This document shows positions 36,149 to 45,557 of a stretch of DNA of 64,000 nucleotides, in pieces. Made by a program: the position numbers and the translations under genes. Every line of letters begins with the position of its first letter. The stretch's first letter is position 1. Source of the DNA: [Bacillus] enclensis (GTDB lineage Bacteria; Bacillota; Bacilli; Bacillales; Bacillaceae_B); NCBI RefSeq assembly GCF_001456935.1, contig NZ_KQ758483.1:496001-560000 (forward strand), given 5' to 3'. The notes below the pieces were generated by a model that was given only the letters and a program-made list of their open reading frames with translations, had not been told where the DNA came from and made no database searches.

Positions 36149-37564
36149 TTGAAAAATAATGCTGAGCAATTGACCCCAAGACAGATCGTTGAAAAATTAG
36201 ATCAATATATTGTAGGGCAAAAAGATGCGAAGAGAGCTGTGGCGGTCGCGCTAAGGAACCGTTACAGAAGAAGTCTTCTGACAGAAAACATTAAAGATGA
36301 AGTAATTCCGAAAAACATCCTCATGCTTGGCCCCACAGGGGTAGGTAAAACGGAGATAGCAAGAAGGATTGCTAAATTGGTACGTGCCCCTTTTGTGAAG
36401 GTTGAAGCAACAAAATTCACTGAAGTCGGCTATGTAGGCCGTGACGTGGAATCGATGGTAAGGGACCTTGTAGAAACGGCTGTAAGGCTTGTTAAAGAGG
36501 AGAAGATGGCAGGAGTACGCGAGCGTGCTGCTGAAAACGCTGAAATCCGCCTTGTTGAACTGCTTGTCCCTTCAAAGAGGAAGTCGTCTTCCTACAAAAA
36601 CCCTTTTGAAATGATTTTTGGAGGCAACGGAAACGGCCAGCCTTCCGATGAAGATCAGGAAAAGCAGGAAGAGTTGTCTTTGAGGGAGCAAAGAAGAAGG
36701 GCAGAACAAAAGCTGAAAAACGGCGAGCTGGAGGAGGAGTTCATCTCCGTTGAAGTGGAAGAACAGCAAGCTTCCATGTTTGACATGCTTCAAGGTTCGG
36801 GCATGGAACAAATGGGCATGAACATGCAGGATGCCTTGAGCAGCTTCATGCCCAAGAAAAAGAAAAAGAAGAAGCTTAAGGTTAAGGAAGCGAGGACAGT
36901 CCTTATTAATGAAGAAGCTCAGAAGCTGATCGATATGGATGAAGTTACTCAGGATGCCCTCATCAGGGCTGAGCAGTCCGGTATCATCTTCATTGATGAG
37001 ATTGATAAAATTGCAAGCAAAGGGTCTGGCCAGTCATCGGCTGATGTATCGAGGGAAGGTGTTCAGCGTGATATCCTGCCGATCGTAGAGGGGTCGACGG
37101 TCGTGACTAAATACGGTTCGGTCAAAACCGATTACATGCTTTTCATCGGTGCGGGGGCCTTCCACATGTCTAAACCTTCAGACCTGATTCCGGAATTGCA
37201 AGGGCGTTTTCCGATCCGGGTGGAACTTAAGAAACTGTCGACAGAAGATTTTGTACGGATTCTAATTGAACCTGATAATGCCATCATCAAGCAATATATT
37301 GCTTTAATGGAAACAGAAGGTATACAAATTGAATTTTCTGACGATGCTATTCGTAGGCTGGCAGAAATAGCCTTCGAAGTGAACCAGAATACAGATAATA
37401 TCGGTGCTCGCCGACTTCATACCATTATGGAAAAACTGCTTGAAGATTTATCCTTTGAAGCACCTGAAATTACGTTGGAGACAATTAAAATCACTCCTCA
37501 GTATGTGGATGATAAATTGGGCGCCATTTCAAAAGATAAGGATTTAAGCCAGTTCATCCTTTAA
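36149..37564 (+). CDS. hslU: ATP-dependent protease ATPase subunit HslU (ClpY)
   Basis: AAA+ unfoldase that feeds HslV. The 471 residues have [17 protein letters not shown], Walker [11 protein letters not shown] (about 60-69), pore loop [12 protein letters not shown], the inserted I domain (about 115-250) containing a seven-lysine run in [11 protein letters not shown], Walker [12 protein letters not shown] (about 280-290), and the sensor [17 protein letters not shown] and C-terminal DLSQFIL that docks into HslV. I start at TTG 36149 because AGGAG (36136-36140) is correctly spaced for it; the GTG at 36140 overlaps that site. Confidence 0.95.
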   Translation: MKNNAEQLTPRQIVEKLDQYIVGQKDAKRAVAVALRNRYRRSLLTENIKDEVIPKNILMLGPTGVGKTEIARRIAKLVRAPFVKVEATKFTEVGYVGRDVESMVRDLVETAVRLVKEEKMAGVRERAAENAEIRLVELLVPSKRKSSSYKNPFEMIFGGNGNGQPSDEDQEKQEELSLREQRRRAEQKLKNGELEEEFISVEVEEQQASMFDMLQGSGMEQMGMNMQDALSSFMPKKKKKKKLKVKEARTVLINEEAQKLIDMDEVTQDALIRAEQSGIIFIDEIDKIASKGSGQSSADVSREGVQRDILPIVEGSTVVTKYGSVKTDYMLFIGAGAFHMSKPSDLIPELQGRFPIRVELKKLSTEDFVRILIEPDNAIIKQYIALMETEGIQIEFSDDAIRRLAEIAFEVNQNTDNIGARRLHTIMEKLLEDLSFEAPEITLETIKITPQYVDDKLGAISKDKDLSQFIL

Positions 37565-37670
37565 GTTTTTATTATCGATGATATGGGTATAGAAAAAAAG
37601 ATTAGCGAATGAAGTAAAACTTATAAATAAAACAATAGATACAATTCAGTTGTACTAGGAGGAAATGAAA

Positions 37671-38450
37671 ATGAACTTATTAGGAAAAACAAGAACAATC
37701 AATGCCATGCTTCAAAAGGCTGCCGGCAAACCGGTTAACTTTAAAGAAATGTCAGAGACCCTCAGCGGTGTAATCGAAGCAAATGTATTTGTGGTAAGCC
37801 GCCGCGGAAAACTTCTTGGATTTGCAATCAATCAGCAGATAGAAAACGAAAGAATGAAGCAGATGCTTGAAGACCGTCAATTCCCTGAAGAATATACTCA
37901 AAATCTTTTCAATATACAGGAAACATCTCCAAACCTTGATGTTGAAAGTGAATATACTGCCTTCCCGGTTGAAAACAGAGAGCTATTCAAAAACGGTTTA
38001 ACTACAATCGTACCGATTATCGGCGGAGGAGAGCGTCTCGGGACCCTGATCCTTGCAAGACTGCAGGCAAGCTTTGAAGATGATGATTTGATTCTTGGCG
38101 AATACGGAGCAACAGTTGTAGGTATGGAAATTCTCCGTGAGAAAGCAGAAGAAATTGAAGTGGAAGCTAGAAGCAAAGCGGTCGTTCAAATGGCTATCAG
38201 TTCCCTGTCGTATAGTGAGCTGGAAGCGATTGAACATATCTTTGAAGAACTGAATGGAAACGAAGGCTTATTGGTAGCTTCTAAAATTGCTGACAGAGTG
38301 GGTATCACCCGCTCGGTCATCGTAAATGCCCTTCGTAAACTTGAAAGTGCCGGAGTAATCGAATCCCGTTCATTGGGCATGAAAGGGACATACATCAAAG
38401 TCCTTAACAATAAATTCCTGCTCGAACTAGAAAAACTTCGTACAAATTAA
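37671..38450 (+). CDS. codY: GTP-sensing global repressor CodY
   Basis: Represses nutrient-limitation genes when GTP and branched-chain amino acids are abundant; in B. subtilis it also affects fla/che expression. The 259 residues have an N-terminal GAF domain (about 1-155, [47 protein letters not shown]) and a winged helix-turn-helix ([21 protein letters not shown], about 203-223). ATG 37665 is too close to AGGAGG; ATG 37671 gives the family length. It lies next to the flagellar operon, separated by a terminator and a 0.7-kb leader. Confidence 0.98.
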   Translation: MNLLGKTRTINAMLQKAAGKPVNFKEMSETLSGVIEANVFVVSRRGKLLGFAINQQIENERMKQMLEDRQFPEEYTQNLFNIQETSPNLDVESEYTAFPVENRELFKNGLTTIVPIIGGGERLGTLILARLQASFEDDDLILGEYGATVVGMEILREKAEEIEVEARSKAVVQMAISSLSYSELEAIEHIFEELNGNEGLLVASKIADRVGITRSVIVNALRKLESAGVIESRSLGMKGTYIKVLNNKFLLELEKLRTN

Positions 38451-38470
38451 TGATTAGTGATAAAAAATCT

Positions 38471-38508
38471 AAATCCGTTATTCCTTTCATGGAATGACGG
38501 ATTTTTTT
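38471..38508 (+). terminator. Terminator after codY
   Basis: A 14-bp stem AAATCCGTTATTCC / GGAATGACGGATTT (one G-U) around TTTCAT, followed by TTTTTTATTT. Confidence 0.93.
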
Positions 38509-39200
38509 ATTTATGGAAAAGAATAAGCCTGGGTGTTCAGATGTTTAGCATAATATAAAAAAATTCCTCAATGGTGCTAAAATTATCTTTTATTTGAACA
38601 GCAGACCGTCTTGCTCCTGATTGGAGTATCAATTCAGGAAATAATCAGCTGATTGTGCAGGAATTAAGCTGTCTGATGAAAAGGTTGTATACATAGACAA
38701 TTATTAGGTAGTAAATAAGCCGAAAGGACTATAAAAGGACAAGTGATGGGTCTTGTCTTCTATAATATGGGTAGTAAAATTAAGATGTTACATTTCTATT
38801 GCGACTTTTTTCGACACCATTACAACGGCATCGAATAAGTACAATGAAAACATTCAAAAGTAATAAAAATCATAGAAATTGTGTCTTGAAATGTCGATTA
38901 ATTGGAAAAATATTCAGCTAGAGGAAATATGGAGACGCTGATAAAATTAACCATGTAAAACTTTGTAATGTTATGTAATTGAAATGAAACACTAAGGTAA
39001 TGATGAATAAAAATAGTTTCCAAAAAAAGGTCATTTTATAGGTTCAAAGTCATTAATTCTTCATTTTTCGACGATTTTCGTTAAAAAATACTGAATATTC
39101 ATAGACACTATTCGACCTAAACATTACAATAAGGACGGAAAGAAGTTATATTTGTAAAAATATCCGGATCTTACTAATTATATGGATAGAGGTGCTTCAG
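38509..39200 (+). promoter_or_regulatory. Regulatory region upstream of the fla/che operon
   Basis: About 690 AT-rich bases without a gene. It holds a TATAAT at 38761-38766 preceded by a GACAAG / CTTGTC hairpin (about 38738-38757), a sigma-D-like GCCGAAAG at about 38720 without a good -35, and four sequences close to the Spo0A box TGNCGAA on either strand: TTCGACA 38810-38816 (perfect), TGTCGAT 38892-38898, TTCGACG 39067-39073 and TTCGACC 39111-39117. The operon promoter must lie here, but I cannot single it out. Confidence 0.6.
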
Positions 39201-39587
39201 GTGAAATTATTTTCCAATACGATTACAAGTCTAGAAAGGGGCCTGGACTATGCCTCTTTAAATCAGAAAGTAATCTCTCAAAACATAGCAAATGTCGATA
39301 CTCCAAACTACAAAGCAAAAGAAGTAGATTTTAAGACCGTTCTGAATCAAACTATGCAATTGGATGCAAAAAGAACAGATTCAAGGCATTTCACATTTAA
39401 GTCTGCTGATACACATCCTGCTGTGAAGTCGAGGAACGCCTATCAATTCAACCATAATGGAAACGGGGTTGACCTGGACAAGGAAATGTCAAACATGGCA
39501 GAAAACCAAATTTACTTCAATGCGCTTTCAGATCGGATCAATGGAAAGTTCAACTCTTTGAAAACAGTTATCAGGGGAGGTAAGTAG
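39201..39587 (+). CDS. flgB: Flagellar basal-body rod protein FlgB
   Basis: A proximal rod subunit exported by the flagellar type III system. The 128 residues have the rod/hook N-terminal motif LNQKVISQNIANVDTPNYKAKEV (about 22-44) and the C-terminal heptad region DLDKEMSNMAENQIYFNALSDRI. The codon at 39192 overlaps the ribosome site AGAGGTG; GTG 39201 matches the family start. First gene of the fla/che operon. Confidence 0.95.
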   Translation: MKLFSNTITSLERGLDYASLNQKVISQNIANVDTPNYKAKEVDFKTVLNQTMQLDAKRTDSRHFTFKSADTHPAVKSRNAYQFNHNGNGVDLDKEMSNMAENQIYFNALSDRINGKFNSLKTVIRGGK

Positions 39588-39589
39588 CA

Positions 39590-40051
39590 TTGTCCATTTT
39601 CACTAGTTTAAACACTACATCTTCCGCACTGACTGCTCAGAGATTAAGAATGGATGTCATATCATCCAATATGGCAAATGCAGATTCCACGAGGGCAAAG
39701 GTAAATGCAGATGGTGAGTGGGAGCCGTATAGAAGAAAATCGGTTGTAATGGAACCTAAGGAAGCGGGTTTTTCATCCTTTCTTAATGCAGCCGTTAATA
39801 AAGGGGCTCATTCGGTTGGACAGGGTGTCAAAGTATCCAGGATACAAGAGGATGATACGACTCCCTTTAAAATGGTCTATGACCCGGAACACCCGGATGC
39901 TGATGAAGAAGGGTATGTAGAGCTTCCCAATGTCGACCCTCTCAGGGAAATGGTCGACCTGATCTCAGCTACACGCTCTTATGAAGCAAATGTCACTGTG
40001 TTCAATGCAAATAAATCGATTCTGATGAAATCACTTGAAATAGGTAAGTAG
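39590..40051 (+). CDS. flgC: Flagellar basal-body rod protein FlgC
   Basis: A proximal rod subunit of 153 residues. It has the N-terminal SALTAQRLRMDVISSNMANADSTRAK (about 12-37) and the C-terminal helix LREMVDLISATRSYEANVTVFNANK found in FlgC. TTG 39590 follows the flgB stop by two bases and GGGGAGG is correctly placed. Cotranslated with flgB and fliE. Confidence 0.95.
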   Translation: MSIFTSLNTTSSALTAQRLRMDVISSNMANADSTRAKVNADGEWEPYRRKSVVMEPKEAGFSSFLNAAVNKGAHSVGQGVKVSRIQEDDTTPFKMVYDPEHPDADEEGYVELPNVDPLREMVDLISATRSYEANVTVFNANKSILMKSLEIGK

Positions 40052-40064
40052 GGAGGAAGCACTC

Positions 40065-40370
40065 ATGGCCATACATAGTATAAGTTCGGTCAATCCGAAT
40101 TTTTTAAGTCCGTCGTTAAGCAAAAAACAAATTTCACCTTCAGATGCCACAACTAATTTCGGGCAATTGCTGAAAAAATCAATTGAAGAGGTCAATCAAA
40201 CACAGATTCAATCAGATAGAATGACAGAAAAGCTGGTGCGTGGTGAAAATGTCGATCTTCATCAAGTAATGATCGCTTCGCAGAAAGCAAGTATCACTCT
40301 TCAGACAACAATGGAAGTACGTAATAAAGTGGTTGAGGCGTATCAGGAAATAATGAGAATGCCAATGTAA
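40065..40370 (+). CDS. fliE: Flagellar hook-basal body complex protein FliE
   Basis: The 101-residue rod-MS ring adaptor and first exported protein. The C-terminal half shows the FliE pattern VNQTQIQSDRMTEKLVRGE and VDLHQVMIASQKASITLQTT. GGGAGG lies ahead of the ATG. Placed between flgC and fliF as usual. Confidence 0.94.
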   Translation: MAIHSISSVNPNFLSPSLSKKQISPSDATTNFGQLLKKSIEEVNQTQIQSDRMTEKLVRGENVDLHQVMIASQKASITLQTTMEVRNKVVEAYQEIMRMPM

Positions 40371-40403
40371 TAGAAACGTGTAGTCGAGTACCGGAGGATT
40401 GTA

Positions 40404-41987
40404 ATGAATGAATCGTTTAAGAACTATACAAATCAAATAAAGACATATTGGACAAGCAGAACGAGAAAGCAAAAAGCCGGCATGGGAGCTGTATTGCTTT
40501 GCAGCATCATTATCATAAGCGCTGCCGTTTTTTTTATGACAAAAACACCGATGGCGCCCTTGTATAAGAATCTGTCCCCATCAGAGACAGGCTCCATTAA
40601 GGAAAATCTTGATGGCAGGGGAGTTCCATCCCAGATTACAGAGGGAGGGACTGCCATTCTCGTTCCTTCTGAACAGGTAGACACTTTAAAAGTGGAGCTT
40701 GCAGCTGAAGGAATTCCAAATTCCGGCAGCATAGACTACTCTTTTTTTAGTAAGAATGCCGGTTTTGGAATGACAGATAATGAATTTAACGTAATGAAGC
40801 TTGATGCAATGCAGACAGAGCTTGTAGATCTGATTAAAGGGATAGAAGGCGTAAAAGATGCAAAGGTCATGATTAATCTGCCGGAAGAGCAGGTGTTCCT
40901 CAATGATGATGACCAGAATGCATCTGCATCTATTGTTCTGAATACGAATCCTGGATTTAATATGGACCAGCGTCAGATAAAATCTCTGTATCATCTAGTA
41001 TCGAAGAGTGTTCCAAACCTGCCTACTGAGAATATCGTCATCATGAACCAGTTTTTTGAGTATTTCGATTTAGAATCTCAAAATAATTCCATGAGCGGAA
41101 ACATCGCCCAGCAAATGGATGTGAAAAAGGAAATCGAACGGGATATCCAGCGTCAGGTTCAGAATATGCTCGGTACACTGATTGGTTTTAATAAAGTAGT
41201 GGTTTCAGTATCGACTGATATTGACTTTACCCAGGCGAACCATGAAAAAAACATGGTAACGCCTGTTGATGAAGAAAATATGGAAGGAATCGCCGTAAGC
41301 GCACAGAGAATCACGGAAACCTTTTCGGGAGAAGGTGCAGGTCCAGGAGGTGTGCCTTCAGGAGAAGACACAGATGATACCCTCGATTCCTATCAAGAAG
41401 GAACTGGATCAAACGGTGATTATGAAAGAATGGAAGAAACGATCAATAATGAGGTCAATCGGATCAGGTCCGAAATCGTAGAGAGTCCATACAAAATACG
41501 GGACCTGGGGATACAGGTGATGGTGGAGCCCCCGAACCCCGAGGACGAGAATTCACTTCCCCAGGACCGGATTGATGATATACAAAAGGTTCTATCAACC
41601 ATCGTGAGGACTTCCATCGATAAGGAAGCTTCCCCGGAACTGACAGACGAAGATATAGAAGATAAGGTTGTCGTTTCAGTACAGGAGTTTAATGGAAAGA
41701 TGGAATTTGAAGATGATACGAAGCAAGGAATTCCTTGGTGGGTATATGCCATTGGCGGCATCCTGCTGGTCGTCATTCTATTGCTGATATTCTTCCTGCT
41801 GAAATCACGCAAGAAGAAGGAAGAGGAATTGTACTTTGAAGAGGAACGCATCCCTGCTGAAATCCCTGAAATCGAACCAAAAGAAGAAACGGATGGTTCG
41901 ATCAGACGTAAGCAGCTTGAGAGAATGGCAAAAGAAAAACCGGAAGAGTTCGCCAAATTACTTCGAACTTGGTTAGCTGATGAGTAG
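40404..41987 (+). CDS. fliF: Flagellar MS-ring protein FliF
   Basis: Forms the membrane MS ring that houses the export gate and binds FliG. The 527 residues have a first membrane segment (VLLCSIIIISAAVFFMT, about 31-47), the periplasmic ring-building motifs (YKNLSPSETGSIKENL; RELVDL-like DLIKGIEGVKDAKVMINLPE), a variable acidic loop (EGAGPGGVPSGEDTDDTLDS, about 311-330), a second membrane segment (WWVYAIGGILLVVILLLIFF, about 446-465) and a cytoplasmic FliG-binding tail. A T8 run occurs at 40528-40535 within the first membrane segment. Confidence 0.96.
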   Translation: MNESFKNYTNQIKTYWTSRTRKQKAGMGAVLLCSIIIISAAVFFMTKTPMAPLYKNLSPSETGSIKENLDGRGVPSQITEGGTAILVPSEQVDTLKVELAAEGIPNSGSIDYSFFSKNAGFGMTDNEFNVMKLDAMQTELVDLIKGIEGVKDAKVMINLPEEQVFLNDDDQNASASIVLNTNPGFNMDQRQIKSLYHLVSKSVPNLPTENIVIMNQFFEYFDLESQNNSMSGNIAQQMDVKKEIERDIQRQVQNMLGTLIGFNKVVVSVSTDIDFTQANHEKNMVTPVDEENMEGIAVSAQRITETFSGEGAGPGGVPSGEDTDDTLDSYQEGTGSNGDYERMEETINNEVNRIRSEIVESPYKIRDLGIQVMVEPPNPEDENSLPQDRIDDIQKVLSTIVRTSIDKEASPELTDEDIEDKVVVSVQEFNGKMEFEDDTKQGIPWWVYAIGGILLVVILLLIFFLLKSRKKKEEELYFEEERIPAEIPEIEPKEETDGSIRRKQLERMAKEKPEEFAKLLRTWLADE

Positions 41988-41999
41988 AAGGGTGAGGAA

Positions 42000-43013
42000 A
42001 TGGCTAGAAGAGAAAAAGATTTAACAGGTAAACAAAAAGCGGCTATCCTCTTGATTTCACTTGGACCCGATGTGTCGGCATCAGTCTATAAACATTTATC
42101 TGAAGAAGAGATAGAGAAGCTTACGTTGGAGATATCCGGGGTGAGGAAGGTCGAGACTGAAGCAAAAGAAGATATCTTAGAAGAATTTCACAGTATTGCA
42201 ATTGCACAGGACTATATTTCCCAGGGCGGGATCGGTTACGCGAAAACAGTCCTTGAGAAGGCACTTGGTGCGGATCAGGCTGCAGCGATCATCAACCGCC
42301 TGACTTCATCATTACAGGTGAAGCCCTTTGACTTTGCCCGGAAAGCTGATCCGGCTCAGATATTGAACTTTATACAAAATGAACATCCGCAGACGATTGC
42401 CCTGATTCTATCATACTTGGATCCTCAGCAATCTGGACAAATTCTATCTGAGCTTCCTCAAGACGTCCAGGCTGATATAGCGAGAAGAATTGCGATAATG
42501 GACGGTACCTCACCGGAAGTGATCAGTGAGGTCGAAGCCATTCTTGAAAGAAAGCTGTCCGCTACAGTTACGCAGGATTACACACAAACCGGCGGAGTGG
42601 AAGCTGTCGTTGAAGTTCTGAATGGTGTAGACCGTTCCACGGAAAAAACGATTCTGGATGCTCTTGAAATACAGGATCCGGAACTTGCGGAAGAAATCAA
42701 GAAGAGGATGTTTGTATTTGAAGATATCGTTACACTGGATGGCCGTTCCATCCAACGAGTAATCAGAGATTGTGATAATGAAGACCTCCTTCTGTCTCTC
42801 AAGGTATCGAGCGACGAGGTCAAGGAAATTGTATTTAAGAACATGTCAAATCGTATGGTGGAGACCCTCAAAGAAGAAATGGAATTCATGGGGCCGGTCA
42901 GACTGCGTGATGTAGAAGAAGCTCAATCAAGAATCGTAGCAATCATCAGACGATTGGAAGAAGCCGGGGAAATCATCATCGCCCGGGGTGGAGGAGACGA
43001 TATCATTGTCTAG
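42000..43013 (+). CDS. fliG: Flagellar motor switch protein FliG
   Basis: The rotor protein that meets the stator. The 337 residues have N-terminal GKQKAAILLISLGPDVSASV (about 10-29), the middle-domain NEHPQTIALILSYL motif (about 127-140) binding FliM, and the torque helix with alternating charges (LDGRSIQRVIRDCDNEDL, about 247-264). The end overlaps fliH by 8 bases. Confidence 0.97.
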   Translation: MARREKDLTGKQKAAILLISLGPDVSASVYKHLSEEEIEKLTLEISGVRKVETEAKEDILEEFHSIAIAQDYISQGGIGYAKTVLEKALGADQAAAIINRLTSSLQVKPFDFARKADPAQILNFIQNEHPQTIALILSYLDPQQSGQILSELPQDVQADIARRIAIMDGTSPEVISEVEAILERKLSATVTQDYTQTGGVEAVVEVLNGVDRSTEKTILDALEIQDPELAEEIKKRMFVFEDIVTLDGRSIQRVIRDCDNEDLLLSLKVSSDEVKEIVFKNMSNRMVETLKEEMEFMGPVRLRDVEEAQSRIVAIIRRLEEAGEIIIARGGGDDIIV

Positions 43014-43785
43014 GATCATTAAGTCTTCCGCAGCTCAAACTCGCGGTGATAATAATAAGATCATAGCCCTTAAGAACATTCGTTCTTCAATGACGGAACT
43101 TTCAGAAGAGGATCTTTCCAACCAACAGCAGCTGAGGTATACAGAGATAGAAGATTTAATCACGGAAGCCAAGCGTGAAGCTGAGAAGATTTTATCCGGG
43201 GCTTTTGAAGAAAGGGACCGTATTAAAAACCAGATTCAACAGGAAAAAGATAACTGGCTGACTGAACGTGAGCTGCAATTTCAAGAAGCCTATGATGCAG
43301 GATTCCTAAAAGGCGAAGAAGAGGGTATGAAAAAAGGATATCAGGAGTATACCAGACGGTTGGATGAAGCAGATCGAATTACAGAGTTAAACAAACAAGA
43401 ATATTATTCATATCTGGAAAATGCACAGGAAGTGATTGTTTCACTTGCCATTGCAAGTGCTGAAAAAATCATCGGAAAAAAGATTGAAGATAATCCGGAT
43501 ACATTTACTTCAATTGTCAAAAGGAGTTTGAAGGAAGTCAGGGAATTACCTGAGGTTCAAATTCATTGCCATCCTTCTAAATATAAGAATCTGGCGGAAA
43601 ATAAAAAGGAAATCGAAACCGTATTTCCCGCAAATGTACAATGTTTTATTTATGCTAATGATGACTTGGAAGACGAGCAATGTTACATAGAGACGAATCA
43701 AGGAAGGATCATCGTAAGTATTGACTCACAGCTGTCTGAATTAAAATTGAAACTGTTTGCGATGCTGCAGGGGGATGGGACATGA
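43006..43785 (+). CDS. fliH: Flagellar assembly protein FliH
   Basis: The stator-like regulator of the export ATPase FliI. The 259 residues have an acidic coiled N-terminal part, long helices rich in Glu/Gln/Lys (about 45-140) including FQEAYDAGFLKGEEEGMKKG with the spaced-glycine pattern of FliH, and a C-terminal domain (VSLAIASAEKIIGKKIE). TTG 43006 with GGAGGAGA upstream is preferred over the GTG at 42988; it overlaps the fliG stop. Overlaps fliI by four bases. Confidence 0.92.
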   Translation: MSRIIKSSAAQTRGDNNKIIALKNIRSSMTELSEEDLSNQQQLRYTEIEDLITEAKREAEKILSGAFEERDRIKNQIQQEKDNWLTERELQFQEAYDAGFLKGEEEGMKKGYQEYTRRLDEADRITELNKQEYYSYLENAQEVIVSLAIASAEKIIGKKIEDNPDTFTSIVKRSLKEVRELPEVQIHCHPSKYKNLAENKKEIETVFPANVQCFIYANDDLEDEQCYIETNQGRIIVSIDSQLSELKLKLFAMLQGDGT

Positions 43786-45110
43786 AAGCAATAGATTTAC
43801 TTCCGCTTATCCCGCAGGTAAATACGTTCAAGAAATACGGGAAAGTAAAGCGGGCTGTCGGACTTATGATTGAGTCGCAGGGTCCCGAGAGTTCTGTCGG
43901 GGAGGTCTGTTATATCCATATCACCAGCCGCGGAGTTCCGAAAATCATTCTGGCAGAAGTGGTGGGGTTCAATGGACAGCTTGTCATCCTCATGCCCTAT
44001 TCCAACATGCAGGATATAGCACCGGGAAGTCTGGTGGAAGCTACCTCAAAGCCTTTAGAGGTAAAAATAGGGCCGGCATTGATCGGTAAGGTCGTGGACT
44101 CGCTGGGCAAGCCGCTGGACGGAAGTATGCTGCCTGGCGGCCTGGCGGCTACCCACACAGACCAGGAACCGCCAAATCCCCTTTCAAGGCCACCGATCGA
44201 TGAGCCGATGGAAGTAGGAGTGAAAGCAATCGATAGTATGCTGACGGTAGGTAAAGGTCAGCGTGTCGGGATCTTTGCCGGGAGCGGCGTAGGAAAGAGC
44301 ACCTTGCTCGGAATGATTGCAAGGAATACGAAAGCTGATTTGAATGTCATTGCATTAATTGGGGAACGCGGCAGGGAAGTCAGGGAATTCATAGAGAGGG
44401 ACCTGGGCGAAGAAGGTTTGAAAAGAACGATTGTTGTTGCTGCCACTTCGGATCAGCCTGCTCTGATGCGGATCAAGGGTGCCTTTACAGCCACGGCAAT
44501 CGCTGAATATTTTCGCGACAAAGGCTTGAATGTAATGTTGATGATGGATTCTGCTACACGCGTGGCAATGGCGCAGCGGGAAATCGGCCTGGCTGTCGGT
44601 GAACCTCCTACAACAAAGGGGTATACTCCTTCAGTATTTGCGATACTCCCGAAGCTGCTTGAAAGGACGGGAACCAACCTAAAGGGAAGCATTACGGCGT
44701 TCTATACTGTGCTCGTGGATGGCGATGACCTAAATGAACCAATTTCCGATACAGTCCGGGGAATTTTGGATGGACATATTGTATTGGATCGAAAAATAGC
44801 CAACAGGGGGCAATTTCCGGCTATCAATATCTTGAAAAGCGTCAGCCGCCTCATGAATCATCTGGCCTCGGATCAGCACCTGGAGGCTTCAGTAAGGTTA
44901 AGGGAGCTCTACAGCACCTTTATCGAATCTGAAGATCTCATTCAAATCGGTGCCTATAAGAAGGGTTCTTCTAAAGAAATAGACGAAGCCATTAACTACT
45001 ATCCCAAGATCATTTCTTTTCTTAAACAAGGCGTTTATGAAAAAATATCGCAGGCTGAAAGTATCGACCGACTTATACAGCTGGCAGAAAAAGGTGACGT
45101 GCGGTCATGA
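43782..45110 (+). CDS. fliI: Flagellum-specific ATP synthase FliI
   Basis: The hexameric ATPase of flagellar type III export, related to F1-beta. The 442 residues have Walker A GIFAGSGVGKSTLLG (about 163-177), ALIGERGREVREFIE, the catalytic LMMDSATRVAMAQREI, AVGEPPTTKGYTPSVF and the C-terminal GSITAFYTVLVDGDD and LDRKIANRGQFPAI. ATG 43782 overlaps the fliH stop. Partners FliH and FliJ are encoded on either side. Confidence 0.97.
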   Translation: MKAIDLLPLIPQVNTFKKYGKVKRAVGLMIESQGPESSVGEVCYIHITSRGVPKIILAEVVGFNGQLVILMPYSNMQDIAPGSLVEATSKPLEVKIGPALIGKVVDSLGKPLDGSMLPGGLAATHTDQEPPNPLSRPPIDEPMEVGVKAIDSMLTVGKGQRVGIFAGSGVGKSTLLGMIARNTKADLNVIALIGERGREVREFIERDLGEEGLKRTIVVAATSDQPALMRIKGAFTATAIAEYFRDKGLNVMLMMDSATRVAMAQREIGLAVGEPPTTKGYTPSVFAILPKLLERTGTNLKGSITAFYTVLVDGDDLNEPISDTVRGILDGHIVLDRKIANRGQFPAINILKSVSRLMNHLASDQHLEASVRLRELYSTFIESEDLIQIGAYKKGSSKEIDEAINYYPKIISFLKQGVYEKISQAESIDRLIQLAEKGDVRS

Positions 45111-45553
45111 GTTATCAATATCGATTTGAACGGATCTTGACCCTCAAGGAAAAAGAGAAAGATGAATTGAATGAGCAATATAAAGGAGCTATCTCAAAGT
45201 TTGAAAAGGTGGCCGAAATGCTTTATGGATTTTTAAAGAAAAAGGAAGATTTGGAATTCCACCAAGCCGGCCGACTTCAAAACGGCCTCTCGGTTCAGGA
45301 TATACGCCACCATCAACAATTCATTACTAACCTGGAAAAAACGATTTCCTATTATCAGGAACTTGTGATCCAAGCACGTAATCGTATGAACTGGTATGAA
45401 GAAAAACTTGTTGATATGAACATGGAAGTGAAGAAATACGAAAAAATAAAAGAAAAGGACTCAAGCGTTTTCCTTCAAAAATTGAAAGAAGATGAAAACA
45501 AACAATTGGATGAAGTGTCCGTTGTTCAATACATGAATCGAGGAATCAGGTGA
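45107..45553 (+). CDS. fliJ: Flagellar export protein FliJ
   Basis: A 148-residue coiled-coil protein that rotates inside the FliI hexamer, similar to F1-gamma. It reads YQYRFERILTLKEKEKDEL then long amphipathic helices, with the family-typical hydrophobic spacing at both ends and little else. Assigned by the N-terminal pattern, length and position after fliI (ATGA overlap). Confidence 0.9.
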   Translation: MSYQYRFERILTLKEKEKDELNEQYKGAISKFEKVAEMLYGFLKKKEDLEFHQAGRLQNGLSVQDIRHHQQFITNLEKTISYYQELVIQARNRMNWYEEKLVDMNMEVKKYEKIKEKDSSVFLQKLKEDENKQLDEVSVVQYMNRGIR

Positions 45554-45557
45554 TAGA

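Noticed and set aside
36851-36875. Run of seven lysine codons in the HslU I domain as a slippage site.
   Set aside because: AAG and AAA codons alternate, so there is no long homopolymer, and B. subtilis has a similar basic stretch at this place.
38709-38768. c-di-GMP or other riboswitch upstream of flgB.
   Set aside because: GCCGAAAGGAC and the GACAAG hairpin do not match a known riboswitch core that I can recognise.
41420-41956. A 178-codon minus-strand open frame inside fliF, and a similar 168-codon one at 45608-46114 inside ylxF.
   Set aside because: Antisense shadows of well-supported genes in which Glu/Lys-rich codons give Ser/Phe-rich reverse frames; no recognisable protein or ribosome site.
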